From contig CAZSMX010000006.1 in the NCBI GenBank assembly GCA_964608325.1, positions 1 through 64,000 on the forward strand: a stretch of 64,000 nt of DNA. The letters run 5' to 3'. This stretch comes from CAZRVH01 sp964608325. GTDB taxonomy: Bacteria; Patescibacteriota; Gracilibacteria; Peribacterales; Peribacteraceae. The position numbers and the translations under genes are program-made. This document shows positions 39,678 through 49,124 of the stretch, piece after piece (positions within the stretch are counted from its first letter, which is position 1; each line of letters starts with the position of its first letter). A model generated the notes under the pieces. The model saw only the letters and a list, made by a program, of their open reading frames with translations, was not told the origin of the DNA and searched no databases.

Positions 39678-40274
39678 ATGCGCGTTTCGCCCGTTTCCGC
39701 CGGCCTTCTCAGTCTCTTGCTTCTCTCCGGATGCTGGGGTGCATCGACCGACGGAGGCTCTTCGTCATCGTCTTCTTCCTCCGCGTCGTCAAACCCGGCC
39801 GCCTCCCGCATCGCGTCTTCGTCGCCGTCTTGGGATGCCGGTGAATTCCGGAGGACGGACAAGGGCTACCTCGGCATGGTGACGCTCACCGGATACGTGA
39901 CGAAGAGGGAGGCGAGGGAGCCGTTCTGCGAGACTGATTGCAAAACGTACCAGTACGTCTTTTTCAACATCACCGATGGCGAAACGGCTGCGCTGCGGGA
40001 ATTCCTTGGCGATAACGAAGGCAATTCCTACGCGGGCCGGGGGATGATCGGGCTCGGCTGCGTGTCTGACAACGGCAAGACGATCGTGAGCGAAGTGGCG
40101 GATGCGGATACGTACATGTCTTCGCGAGAAATCAGTGCCGCCGACTCGGCGGTCATCCTCACATCCAACCCGCGCAATCTCGTGACGATCACGTTGAACC
40201 GCGACTACGAACCCGCGGGCGGCGAGGCACCGGCCTGCTACTCGCACTTCGAGTACGTGATGGTGACGGATTAA
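39678..40274 (+). CDS. exported lipoprotein of unknown function
   Basis: The 198-residue protein begins with a lipoprotein signal and the lipobox LLLSGC (Cys at residue 19), then a Ser-rich linker of about 30 residues. The remaining 145 residues form a soluble domain with Cys in FCETDCKTY, GLGCVSDNG and PACYSH that may form disulfides. It has no known motif. The leader before the ATG is C/T-rich. It is probably anchored on the outer face of the membrane. Confidence 0.72.
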   Translation: MRVSPVSAGLLSLLLLSGCWGASTDGGSSSSSSSSASSNPAASRIASSSPSWDAGEFRRTDKGYLGMVTLTGYVTKREAREPFCETDCKTYQYVFFNITDGETAALREFLGDNEGNSYAGRGMIGLGCVSDNGKTIVSEVADADTYMSSREISAADSAVILTSNPRNLVTITLNRDYEPAGGEAPACYSHFEYVMVTD

Positions 40275-40418
40275 GGCTTCATCGATGGCAAAACAAGGGA
40301 AAAACAGCTCACTTGGGCCAAAAAACCCTTGCAATTAATTTGGCCAAAAGGTACAAGCTCTGCTCGCGCGGCGTCGGAATGCCGGTTCCGCGTGCATTCT
40401 CCATTTTCCGTCATTGTT

Positions 40419-41135
40419 ATGCATACATCAGCCGACGTGACGTCCGAGGACGTCCAGACCATCGATACCATTTGCATCTCCGGCCTTCCCGGCTCCGGCA
40501 AGGGGACCGCGAACGAATACCTGGAACAGCAGATCAAAGAACGCGGCTTGCAGTATTCCTACCTGGGAACGGGTGATCGCATTCGCCAGGAGAAGGAGCA
40601 GGGGACCGAATTCGGATTGCTCTGCCAACAGTACCAGGAGAACGGCATCATGGTCCCCGCGGAGATTATCAACGACAACATCTGGCAGTGGATCCGCGAG
40701 ATCGACAGAAGGGCGATCGCGGTGATCGATGGCGCGCCGCGCACGGAAGACCAGACGGATCCGTACCTGGATCTTATGGACGAGCTTGGCAGGAAGGACA
40801 TCATGGTGTTCCTCGATGTTCCCGCGGAGGTGGCGGAAGAGCGTATGATCAAGCGCGGAGAGAAGGCGATTGAAGAGGGCAGAATTCCCCGTCCTGAAGA
40901 TATTGATCCGGAAAAGCGCAGCAGGCGCCTGGATGACGGGAAGATGCTGAAGGACGTGGTCCTTCCCCGATTTGCGGAGCGCGACAAACTCCTGCTTATC
41001 GACGCCCTGGGTGATATTGAAGAAGTGCGCGGCATCATGGCCGAGCGGATTTTGAAGCTTCTGCCCCAGGTCCGCAGGAAAGATACCACGGTCAGTGATC
41101 ACGGACGCAGCCGCGTCGCGGCGCCCGCCTACTGA
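40419..41135 (+). CDS. second adenylate kinase-like NMP kinase
   Basis: I start at the ATG at 40419 (MHTSADVTSEDVQ). The 238-residue protein has the P-loop ISGLPGSGKGTANEYL, the NMP-binding YLGTGDRIRQEKE, VIDGAPRTEDQTDPYL and VFLDVPAEVAEERMIKRG. The lid region (about residues 145-175) is long and rich in charged residues without the zinc cysteines. It is more complete than the kinase at 17954, so it might act on AMP or another NMP. A bidirectional terminator follows. Confidence 0.82.
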   Translation: MHTSADVTSEDVQTIDTICISGLPGSGKGTANEYLEQQIKERGLQYSYLGTGDRIRQEKEQGTEFGLLCQQYQENGIMVPAEIINDNIWQWIREIDRRAIAVIDGAPRTEDQTDPYLDLMDELGRKDIMVFLDVPAEVAEERMIKRGEKAIEEGRIPRPEDIDPEKRSRRLDDGKMLKDVVLPRFAERDKLLLIDALGDIEEVRGIMAERILKLLPQVRRKDTTVSDHGRSRVAAPAY

Positions 41136-41166
41136 GCGGCGTTACCACATCTCGCGATTGATATTG

Positions 41167-41193
41167 AAAAGCGCCCCGCGAGGGGCGCTTTTC
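41167..41193. terminator. bidirectional terminator between the kinase and eno
   Basis: AAAAGCGCCCC (41167-41177) and GGGGCGCTTTT (41183-41193 by pairing) form a perfect stem with A residues on one side and T residues on the other, so it can end both converging transcripts. Confidence 0.85.
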
Positions 41194-41213
41194 AGTTCGA
41201 TGTTCGGTCTGGT

Positions 41214-42479
41214 TTAGAACGGGCTGACGTAGCGTGCCTTGCTTCCGAGTTCCTCCTCGATGCGCAGGAGCTGGTTGTACTTGCAGATGCGGTCCGTGCG
41301 GGAGAGGGAACCGGTCTTGATCTGCCCCGTGCCTAGTCCCACGGCGAGGTCCGCGATGAAGGTGTCCTCGGTCTCGCCGGAGCGGTGGCTGGAGATGGCG
41401 GTCCATCCGGCCTTCTGCGCCATCTGAATGGCGTCGACGGTCTCGGAGACGGAGCCGATTTGGTTCAGCTTGATGAGCACGCTGGATGCGGCCTTGGAAC
41501 CGATGGCCTTCTCAATGCGCTGGACGTTCGTGACGAGCAGGTCGTCGCCGACGATCTGCACCTTTCCTTCCATCTTCTGCACCATCGTCTGGAAGCCTTC
41601 CCAGTCGTCCTCGGCGTGGCTGTCCTCGATGGAGACGATGGGATACTTGGCGCAGAGCGCTTCATAGTAAGCGACGAGTTCCTGGGACGAGAGCGTCTTG
41701 CCGTCGATATGGTACATGCCGTCCTTGTAGAACTCGGACGCGGCGGCGTCGATGGCGAACTTGATGCGGCCCGTGTAGCCGGCCTTCTCGATCGCTTCCG
41801 TGAGCACCGCGAACGCGTCGTCGCTGTTCGTGAGGTGCGGGGCGAATCCTCCCTCATCGCCAACGGCCGTCACGTGTCCCTTGGCCTTCAGGATGGACTT
41901 GAGGTTGTGGAACACTTCGGCTCCCGCGCGCAGGGCGTCGCTGAAGGTCGTGAAATCGGTGGGAACGAGCATGCACTCCTGGAAGGAGAGTCCGCTGTCC
42001 GCGTGGGCGCCTCCGTTGATGACGTTCATCAGCGGAACCGGGAGTAGCGTCGTGTTAGCGACTCCGAACTGCTTCGCGAGGGACGCGTAGAGCGGGAGCT
42101 TCTCGCTCGTCGCGCGGGCCTTGGAGACGGCCATGGAAGCGCCAAGGATGGCATTGGCGCCGAGCTTGGACTTGTTGGGCGTTCCGTCCAGGGCGAGCAT
42201 CGCCTTGTCGATGGCGCGCTGGTCCGAGACCTCCTTTCCCTTCAATTCGTTGGCGATCGCCGTGTTCACGTTCTCCACTGCATTCAGCACGGACTTGCCG
42301 AGGTAGACGGACTTATCGCCGTCGCGCAGTTCGAGTGCTTCGTGCGAACCCGTGGACGCTCCGGACGGCACGGCCGCGCGACCGAAGGAACCGTCGTCGA
42401 GCATGCAGTCGACTTCCACCGTGGGGTTGCCGCGGGAGTCGAGGATCTGTCGGGCCTTGAGGGAAACGATGGTAGGCAT
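41214..42479 (-). CDS. eno: enolase
   Basis: Enolase converts 2-phosphoglycerate to phosphoenolpyruvate. The 421-residue protein has ARQILDSRGNPTVEVD, the SGASTGSHEALELRDGD loop, the metal and catalytic region with IEDSHAEDDWEGF and VGDDLLVTN, LIKLNQIGSVSET and SHRSGETEDTFIADLAVGL. Length is normal. It lies 36 bases downstream of pyk on the same strand, so the last two steps of glycolysis are one operon. Confidence 0.97.
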   Translation of the reverse strand: MPTIVSLKARQILDSRGNPTVEVDCMLDDGSFGRAAVPSGASTGSHEALELRDGDKSVYLGKSVLNAVENVNTAIANELKGKEVSDQRAIDKAMLALDGTPNKSKLGANAILGASMAVSKARATSEKLPLYASLAKQFGVANTTLLPVPLMNVINGGAHADSGLSFQECMLVPTDFTTFSDALRAGAEVFHNLKSILKAKGHVTAVGDEGGFAPHLTNSDDAFAVLTEAIEKAGYTGRIKFAIDAAASEFYKDGMYHIDGKTLSSQELVAYYEALCAKYPIVSIEDSHAEDDWEGFQTMVQKMEGKVQIVGDDLLVTNVQRIEKAIGSKAASSVLIKLNQIGSVSETVDAIQMAQKAGWTAISSHRSGETEDTFIADLAVGLGTGQIKTGSLSRTDRICKYNQLLRIEEELGSKARYVSPF

Positions 42480-42515
42480 GTGATGTTAGGAGGTAGGAAG
42501 TAGGTGTGTAGGAGA

Positions 42516-43850
42516 TCAGAGGGTGACGACCGAGGGGGCCGGGTTCTCCGCGGAAGCGGCGACGACTTTCGTGCCGGCTTTGAGCCACTTCTTGGCTCCG
42601 GAGAGGTCGCTGCCTGCGACCGGGTAGATCGCGAAGCGCAACTGGAGCATGCGCAGGATCTTCGCGTTGCCGGAGCACACGATGATCGGCATGTTCGGGC
42701 GCAGGGCCGAGATGGCCGCGGGCAATTCTTCCGTTTCGGTCGAGATCACGATCGCTTCCACGTCGTCGGCCTTCGCTTCGTTGATGATGCGCATGGCGTC
42801 GGAGTGGTGCGGCGCGCGTTCCACGATGGATCCGCGCTGCATCGTTTCTTCGGCCTCAACGAGGATCTTTGCCATGGATTCCGCGGACTTGAACGGGTAC
42901 TTGCCGTTCGCGGACTCTCCGGAAAGCATCGTGGAATCCGCGTGCGTCTCCGCCGCATGGAATACGTCCGTCACTTCGGCGCGAGTCGGAATGGGGTTAC
43001 CGATCATGCTTTCCAGCATGTGCGTGGCGACGATCACCGGCTTGCCCGCGCGGATGCAGCGGTCGACGATGTCGTTCTGGACGCGGGGGATCTTCTCGAA
43101 AGGCATTTCGGCCCCCAAGTCGCCGCGGGCCACCATGATGCCGTCGGACTCGCGGATGACCGCTTCGATGTCTTCCACCGACTGGCGCGTCTCCACCTTC
43201 GTGATGATCTTCATGGTGCCGCCGTGCTTCTTGATGAACTCGCGCACTTCGGGGATCTCGTCGCCGCGGCGGATGAACGACAAGGCGACGAAGTCGGCGT
43301 CTTCCTTGCATCCCATTTCGATGGCTTCCCAGTCAGTCGGCATGAGGGAAGGGAGGGACACGTCCGCGCCCGGAAGGTTGATGTGGCGGCGGGAACCGAT
43401 CTTGCCGTTATCGCGGCTCTTCGCGTGCACCGCTCCGTTCGCACGCACCTCGATGACGTCGAAGATCGTCTCGCCGTTGTCGACGAGGATGCATTCCGCC
43501 TTCTTCACGTCCTCGCTGAATTCCTTGTAGTTGACGCGGATTACCGTGAGGTCCGGGTTTGCGATCTCATCGAAGGAGAACAGGACTTCCTGTCCCGGCA
43601 CGACGATGATCGGTTCGGTGACTTCGCCCGTGCGGATTTCCGCGCCCTTCGTATCCAGGAGGATGCCCAGGGTGAATTCGCCTTCGGCGTTCACGGCCTT
43701 CACGCGCTGCAGGACTTCCTGCTGGCTCTGCACCGTTCCATGGGAGAAATTGAGGCGAGCGACGTTCATGCCGGCCTTCGCGAGCGCGCGGATTCCTTCG
43801 GGGGAGTTGGAGGTGGGTCCGAGGGTACACACCATTTTCGTCAGTCTCAT
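42516..43850 (-). CDS. pyk: pyruvate kinase
   Basis: Pyruvate kinase makes pyruvate and ATP from phosphoenolpyruvate. The 444-residue protein has KMVCTLGPTSNSPEGI, ARLNFSHGT, LLDTKGAEIRTGE, IITKVETRQSVEDIEAVI with the catalytic Lys, and GIMVARGDLGAEMP. The C-terminal domain (from about residue 330) is shortened compared with 470-residue forms. It is the first gene of the pyk-eno operon. The gap to eno is T/C-rich with no Shine-Dalgarno sequence. Confidence 0.96.
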   Translation of the reverse strand: MRLTKMVCTLGPTSNSPEGIRALAKAGMNVARLNFSHGTVQSQQEVLQRVKAVNAEGEFTLGILLDTKGAEIRTGEVTEPIIVVPGQEVLFSFDEIANPDLTVIRVNYKEFSEDVKKAECILVDNGETIFDVIEVRANGAVHAKSRDNGKIGSRRHINLPGADVSLPSLMPTDWEAIEMGCKEDADFVALSFIRRGDEIPEVREFIKKHGGTMKIITKVETRQSVEDIEAVIRESDGIMVARGDLGAEMPFEKIPRVQNDIVDRCIRAGKPVIVATHMLESMIGNPIPTRAEVTDVFHAAETHADSTMLSGESANGKYPFKSAESMAKILVEAEETMQRGSIVERAPHHSDAMRIINEAKADDVEAIVISTETEELPAAISALRPNMPIIVCSGNAKILRMLQLRFAIYPVAGSDLSGAKKWLKAGTKVVAASAENPAPSVVTL

Positions 43851-44008
43851 GTGGCAATAAGGAAGAGCAAGCGCCTAAAACTGCGTTTGCAGGGGCATTG
43901 AATAGCGATTTCTCGCCTAAAAATCAAGGCTCCGACATTTTTCTTCGCATTGAAATAGCCTCAAAAACCCAGCAAATGCTATACTTCCCGACGTTTTCAC
44001 CCCCTCTT

Positions 44009-44626
44009 ATGACCATGTACGTCTGCCCCATGCACCCTGAGATTCTCCAAGATCATCCGGGAACGTGTCCCAAATGCGGCGGCATGCAGCTGGTTCCCGA
44101 AAACGATGTGACGTCCGCCGCACACCATTCCGGGGAGACGACGGAGGGATTCTTTGTTACCTACAAGCCTCTTTTCATTATCGTGGGCCTGATCCTTCTG
44201 CCGGTGATCGCGGTGTACCTTACCGCGCCGTCCCATTGGACGGATGCGATGCAGAATTTCATGGCCGGCTTCTTTCTGGTTTTCTCGGGTTTGAAGTTGC
44301 TGGATGTCCCGGGTTTCGCGGAGGGGTATTCCACATACGATCTGCTTGCCCGCCGCGTGAAGGCGTACGGTTATGTCTATCCGTTCCTCGAATTGCTGCT
44401 CGGACTGGCGTACCTCACGCGCTTCGAACCCCTTTTCACGAACTGGTTCGCATTGGTCCTCATGTCATTCAGCGGCATCGGCGTCGTCCAAAGTCTCATG
44501 CAAAAAAGGAAGTTCCAGTGCGCATGCCTCGGTACCTTCATCAAGGTTCCCCTCACGAAAGTAACCATCATCGAGGATTTCGGCATGGCCCTCATGGCTG
44601 CCGTCATGCTCTTGGATCTCGCGTAA
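44009..44626 (+). CDS. heavy-metal-binding domain fused to MauE/DoxX-like membrane protein
   Basis: I start at the ATG at 44009 (MTMYVCPMHPEIL). A TATACT box at 43980-43985 lies 23 bases upstream. Residues 1-32 form the small metal-binding module (CPMHPEI, then CPKCGGM) found at the start of copper and heavy-metal transporters. Residues 50-205 form four membrane segments with the pattern of MauE/DoxX-like proteins (FMAGFFLVFSGLKLLDV, YPFLELLLGLAYL, CACLGTFIKVPLTKVT). MauE-like proteins support periplasmic redox enzymes. A role in metal or thiol handling is inferred. Confidence 0.8.
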   Translation: MTMYVCPMHPEILQDHPGTCPKCGGMQLVPENDVTSAAHHSGETTEGFFVTYKPLFIIVGLILLPVIAVYLTAPSHWTDAMQNFMAGFFLVFSGLKLLDVPGFAEGYSTYDLLARRVKAYGYVYPFLELLLGLAYLTRFEPLFTNWFALVLMSFSGIGVVQSLMQKRKFQCACLGTFIKVPLTKVTIIEDFGMALMAAVMLLDLA

Positions 44627-44642
44627 GGAACGCCGGTTTTTC

Positions 44643-45395
44643 TCAGCATTGCCGGTTTTCCTGCTCCGGTTGCGGTTCGAAAGCGATGCCGTTCAGCGAG
44701 AACACTTTGTCGATCTGTTTGTCCGCGTGCACGAGGTGTTTTTCCTGGATGCCCAATATCGAGAGCGTGTTTTCCTTCGAGTCGTTGCGCCCCTTGTGCG
44801 TCCGAACCGTCGCAAGGATGGCATCGCGCGTTTCCGTCTTCATCGGCTTCACCCACGAGAGCATGCCGTAGTGCTCTTCCGTCATCAGTCCCTCGATCGC
44901 CTTGCTCGGGCTTTTCGTCGCGAAGAAACTAAGCGCCAAGGGAAGAAGGGTGTGGTTTTTTGTCGGGAAGTCCCCGTTTCCGTTCAACGTCTCGATCGTT
45001 TTGCGAACCCATACGATTTCTTCCATGATCTGCGTTTTGAAATGCGCGAACGCCGTCAGCATGGAGGAATATCCCGATATGTCCACCGACGGGCGGAACG
45101 CATGCGCGTCGTACAGGTTGGACCATTGCAGCAGGGTCGTGATTTGGAAAAGGGTGTTGAGCCTCTCGTTGCCGATGCTGGATTCCCCCTTGCCGAGGGA
45201 ATGAAGCGCGATATAGCGTGCCAGTTGTCCCGGATCCCGGTTCGATGCCCACTGATGAAAGTCAGCGTGGCGGCTTTTCGGCACGTCGGAAATATTCACG
45301 TCGTGGTCGCTGCCACCGCGGGAACAGGGAATATTGTGGTGTTCGTTTGATTTTGAGTGTCTGCCGGAATCGCTCCCTTTGAGGGCGTTCGACAT
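44643..45395 (-). CDS. orphan protein with HNH-like N-terminal motif
   Basis: I start at 45395, because TACTGT (45407-45402) ends 6 bases before it. The first 50 residues of the 250-residue protein contain EHHNIPCSRGGSDHDVN and KSRHADFHQW, a spacing reminiscent of HNH-type metal sites (H-H, G-G, N, H, H). The remaining 200 residues are helical with no motif I know. It lies convergent to the metal-binding membrane gene and divergent from nothing. A nuclease role is possible but unproven. Confidence 0.6.
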   Translation of the reverse strand: MSNALKGSDSGRHSKSNEHHNIPCSRGGSDHDVNISDVPKSRHADFHQWASNRDPGQLARYIALHSLGKGESSIGNERLNTLFQITTLLQWSNLYDAHAFRPSVDISGYSSMLTAFAHFKTQIMEEIVWVRKTIETLNGNGDFPTKNHTLLPLALSFFATKSPSKAIEGLMTEEHYGMLSWVKPMKTETRDAILATVRTHKGRNDSKENTLSILGIQEKHLVHADKQIDKVFSLNGIAFEPQPEQENRQC

Positions 45396-45441
45396 GACCA
45401 AACAGTAGCACTCGCCCGAACGCTGCCAAGTATGATTCGGT

Positions 45442-46332
45442 TTACATTCCTTGCGACCAGCGGGCGACGATGCCCGTCGAGATCAGCCGCTTGTCCTTCT
45501 GCTCCAGGCACAGTTCGCCGTATTCCAGCTTTCCTTTCTTCTTCGCCGTCGTGTCTTCCAGCAGGTTCTTCAGCGCGATCGCCGAGGAGTTCGTCGCATA
45601 TCCGTTGATGATCAGGAAGTCGGCATCATCCGTCAGCAGTTCCACGCAATCGGAAAGAAGATTCGGCACGTCATCGTTGAATTTCCACGTGCGTCCGTCC
45701 GGCGAGTGCCCGAACGCCGGCGGGTCCATGATGATGCCGTCGTATTTCTGGCCGCGCTTGATTTCGCGCATCACGAATTTGGACGCATCGTCCAGGATCC
45801 AACGGATGGAATCCGCCGGGAGTTTGTTCAGTTCCTGGTTTTCCTTCGCCCAGCCGATCGCCGGCTTGCTGGCGTCCACGTGCGTCACGCTGTGTCCGAG
45901 CGCCGTGAGCATCACGCTCGCCGCGCCGGTGTATCCGAACAGGTTCAGGATCTTGCGTCCTTTCTTTCCCTCCAGCTTCTTGGCCATCCACTCCCAGTTC
46001 GCCGCCTGCTCGGCGAAGACGCCCGTATGCTTGAACGGCGTGAGGCGCGCCTTGAACGAGAGCTGCGTCGATGTTCCCGGCACGTCGTAGCGGATAGGCC
46101 ACGATGCCGGAAGCTTCGTGATCATGTTCCACTGGCCCTTGTCCCCCCGCGTTTCAAACCTCGCATCGCATGCGTTCCATTCGTTGTCGTCCAGGTGCTT
46201 GTTCCAAATGATCTGCGGATCCGGTCGCGCGAGACGGTAGGGTCCCCATTGCTCCAGGCGGTATCCGTCGCCCGTGTCGAGCAACTGGAAATCCGTGAAA
46301 GCCGAGAAGTGGTCCTGGAGGAAAGAATCCAT
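45442..46332 (-). CDS. class I SAM-dependent RNA methyltransferase, RlmI-like
   Basis: The 296-residue protein has the SAM-binding core: KILNLFGYTGAASVMLTALG (motif I), VTHVDASKPAIGWAKEN (motif II), and GIIMDPPAFGHSPDGRTW with the DPP motif IV. This matches the RlmI/RlmK group of 23S rRNA cytosine or guanine methyltransferases, but the N-terminal PUA domain is missing and replaced by a short beta part. TATCCT (46344-46339) ends 6 bases before the ATG. The exact target is unknown. Confidence 0.85.
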   Translation of the reverse strand: MDSFLQDHFSAFTDFQLLDTGDGYRLEQWGPYRLARPDPQIIWNKHLDDNEWNACDARFETRGDKGQWNMITKLPASWPIRYDVPGTSTQLSFKARLTPFKHTGVFAEQAANWEWMAKKLEGKKGRKILNLFGYTGAASVMLTALGHSVTHVDASKPAIGWAKENQELNKLPADSIRWILDDASKFVMREIKRGQKYDGIIMDPPAFGHSPDGRTWKFNDDVPNLLSDCVELLTDDADFLIINGYATNSSAIALKNLLEDTTAKKKGKLEYGELCLEQKDKRLISTGIVARWSQGM

Positions 46333-46417
46333 GAGCGCAGGATACAGGATTTATGGCTTTTTAGAAGGGTATTACGATAGATTGATAATATATCATATCA
46401 GTATGTAATATATTCAT

Positions 46418-46840
46418 ATGATTCCAAAAAACAGATTAAACGGAGGGAAAGATCCGTGGGGAGTCTATGATTTTGCGCATACTCTCACCGATACGGTGCG
46501 GGACATCTTTCGGGCCGGGGACGTTTTTGAAAAAGAAGATATGGAATCAGCCGAGGCCGCGAAGAGACGGCATGAAGCGTATAACCGGGCATTCGAGGAG
46601 GTGCGCATCCGGATCCTGTGGTCGTTGACTGCAAAAGAATTGAAAGTGGCGCAGGGATATGTTGCGGATAAGATTATGGTTGTGAATACTCAGCATCTTG
46701 AACTCAAAGAGCGTGCGGATGATCTCGAGCCTTCCGAACGCGCCGCCATGGTGCATGCCCATCAGCGGCTTATGTACTTCCGTTTAGTGGATGCTGTGAT
46801 GCGCAAGATGCGGATGAACGAATACGAGAGGTGGTTTTAA
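46418..46840 (+). CDS. orphan helical protein
   Basis: The 140-residue product is charged and mostly helical, with no signal peptide and no membrane segment. TAATAT (46406-46411) ends 6 bases before the ATG, a leaderless pattern. Its stop overlaps the stop of the convergent ligA gene by 4 bases. No family is recognised. Confidence 0.65.
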   Translation: MIPKNRLNGGKDPWGVYDFAHTLTDTVRDIFRAGDVFEKEDMESAEAAKRRHEAYNRAFEEVRIRILWSLTAKELKVAQGYVADKIMVVNTQHLELKERADDLEPSERAAMVHAHQRLMYFRLVDAVMRKMRMNEYERWF

Positions 46841-48987
46841 CCAAGCATCTTCAAAAATTCCTCCTCGCCAATCGTCTTCACGCCCAGCTTCGCCGCGTCA
46901 TCTGCTTTGCTCCCGGCGTCTTCGCCCATCAGTACGTAGTCCGTTTTCTTGCTGACCGATCCGCTCACTTTTCCCCCGCGGTCCTTGATCATTTTCTTCG
47001 CGTCCTCGCGGCTGAGGGTCGGCAGCGTTCCCGTGAGGACGAACGTCATGCCTTCGAATACCTGGGCGGCCGCGCTTTTCTGCGGCTTCAGGCACACCAC
47101 GCCGGCTTTCTGGAACTTGTGCAGCAGCTCGCGGTGTTCCTTGAGGCCGATCCACTCCGTCACGCTGTGCGCCACCACCGTCCCGATCCCGTCGATGGAA
47201 GCGAGATCTTCCTCGTTCAGTCCGCGCAGCGTTTCCTCCACTTGCGCCACCGTCAGCGCTTCCACGGTGATCGTCTTCTTCTCCGCGAAGAGCGATACCT
47301 GCAGGCTCGTGTCCGCTTCCTCTATGGTCATCTCGCTCACGGGCCACGCGATGCGCGATGCCAGCACTTCCGCCGTCTCGCGTCCCACGTGCCGGATGCC
47401 CAGCGCGAAGAGGAAACGGTCCAGCGGGATGCGCTTCGCCTTTTCGATCGACGCCAAAATATTCTCGGTCTTCTTCTCTTTGAATGACGGGAGGTTCAGC
47501 AGATCTTCGGCTTGCAAAAAGAAGATATCCGCGCTGTCCGCGATGAGTCCCTGGTCCAGCAGCAGGTCCACCGTTTCCTTGCCGAGCCCTTCGATATTGA
47601 ACGCGTAACGCGACGTGAGGTGTTCGATGCTCTCGCGCTTCACGCCGGGGCATTCCTTGTTCGGGCAGTAGTACGCCACTTCGCCGTCCGGACGCTCCAG
47701 GTGCGTGCCGCACTGCGGGCATTCCTTCGGGAACCTGAAGGTCTTCGCATCGCTCGGGCGCAGGTTTTCCAGCACCTGCACGACTTCCGGGATGATGTCG
47801 CCGGCTTTGCGGACGATCACCGTGTCGCCGATACGCACGCCCAGGCGTTCGATCTCGTCCGCGTTGTGCAACGTCGCGCGCGTGACGGTCGTTCCCGCCA
47901 GCTGCGTCGCCGTCAGGTGCGCCACCGGCGTGATGGCTCCGGTGCGGCCGACCTGCAAAATGATATCCAGGATCTGCGCCGTCTTTTCCTCCGCGGGGAA
48001 CTTGTACGCGCGCGCCCAGCGGGGAGCCTTCGCGGTCGATCCCAAATCGCGTTGTATCTTCCGATCGTTCGCCTTCAATACCAGCCCGTCGATATCGAAT
48101 GGCAGCGACTCGCGCTTGCGCTGGATCTCCGCGTAGATTTTTTCCACCGCATCCAGTCCCTTCACCGTCTTGAAGCCCGGGTGCACGGGGAGGTGCGCGT
48201 CTTGCATGAACGTGAGGATCGCTTCCTGCGATTCCAAGCCGAACGCATCGGCTGCGGCAGCCCCCAGCGAGTAGCAGAACATGCGCAGGTCGCGGCCGGC
48301 CGCCACTTGGGGGTCCAGCTGGCGCACGCTGCCCGCCGCGGCGTTGCGGGGGTTGGCGAACTTCTCCTCGTTCGGGAGATCCTTGTTGATCTTATCCAGT
48401 CCCGCCTTCGTCAGGTACACCTCGCCGCCGATTTCCAGCAGGTCCGGCGCATCCTCTTTCGGCGCCGGCACGGTGAGTGACAATGGAATGCTCTCGATGG
48501 TGCGTACCGTGTGCGTCACGTCCTCGCCTTGCAAACCGTTGCCGCGCGTCACCGCGCGCATGAGGTCGTAGCGGATTTCCTTCTTGTTGGATTCCGTCTT
48601 CTGGTAAATGAGCGTGATGTTGAGTCCGTCGATCTTCAGCTCCGTCATGATGTCGATCTGTTTCTTCTCGTCGCCGAGCCCGCGCTTCATCTGGTCCATC
48701 CAGTCCGCCACTTCTTCCTTGCTGAACGCGTCCTGCAATGATTCCTTCGGCGTGATGTGCGCGATCTTCGGCAGGCGTCCGTCCAGCGGCGCGCCCACGC
48801 GCTGGGTGGGGGAATCGGGTGTGATGAGCTCCGGGTACTCCTTTTCCAGCTTGATAAGCTCCTGTTTCAAGGCGTCACGGACGTCTTCGGATACGTCGCT
48901 CCTGTCTTCGATAAAGTACGCCTTGTTCAGGCGCCAGATCTCGTCCCGGAGCTTCAGGATGCGCTCGGCGGCATGCTTCGTATCCAT
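46837..48987 (-). CDS. ligA: NAD-dependent DNA ligase
   Basis: LigA seals nicks in DNA during replication and repair. I choose the ATG at 48987, because TACCAT (48999-48994) ends 6 bases before it and the family starts there. The 716-residue protein has the Ia and adenylation domains with active-site K118 (ELKIDGLNI), the OB fold, a four-Cys zinc finger (CPQCGTHL, CPNKECPG), a helix-hairpin-helix part and a C-terminal BRCT domain (about 640-716). Length is slightly above normal. Confidence 0.96.
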   Translation of the reverse strand: MDTKHAAERILKLRDEIWRLNKAYFIEDRSDVSEDVRDALKQELIKLEKEYPELITPDSPTQRVGAPLDGRLPKIAHITPKESLQDAFSKEEVADWMDQMKRGLGDEKKQIDIMTELKIDGLNITLIYQKTESNKKEIRYDLMRAVTRGNGLQGEDVTHTVRTIESIPLSLTVPAPKEDAPDLLEIGGEVYLTKAGLDKINKDLPNEEKFANPRNAAAGSVRQLDPQVAAGRDLRMFCYSLGAAAADAFGLESQEAILTFMQDAHLPVHPGFKTVKGLDAVEKIYAEIQRKRESLPFDIDGLVLKANDRKIQRDLGSTAKAPRWARAYKFPAEEKTAQILDIILQVGRTGAITPVAHLTATQLAGTTVTRATLHNADEIERLGVRIGDTVIVRKAGDIIPEVVQVLENLRPSDAKTFRFPKECPQCGTHLERPDGEVAYYCPNKECPGVKRESIEHLTSRYAFNIEGLGKETVDLLLDQGLIADSADIFFLQAEDLLNLPSFKEKKTENILASIEKAKRIPLDRFLFALGIRHVGRETAEVLASRIAWPVSEMTIEEADTSLQVSLFAEKKTITVEALTVAQVEETLRGLNEEDLASIDGIGTVVAHSVTEWIGLKEHRELLHKFQKAGVVCLKPQKSAAAQVFEGMTFVLTGTLPTLSREDAKKMIKDRGGKVSGSVSKKTDYVLMGEDAGSKADDAAKLGVKTIGEEEFLKMLG

Positions 48988-49124
48988 GCGGACATGGTAC
49001 TGGCGCCCCGTTCGACTGTCATCCCGCTTCCATAAAATCCCTCCAGAAACATTCTTACGTTCCGTCAATTGCAATCCCCTCAAAATACGCAAAGATACGC
49101 CCACAACTTCTTTCCAAGCCGTTT

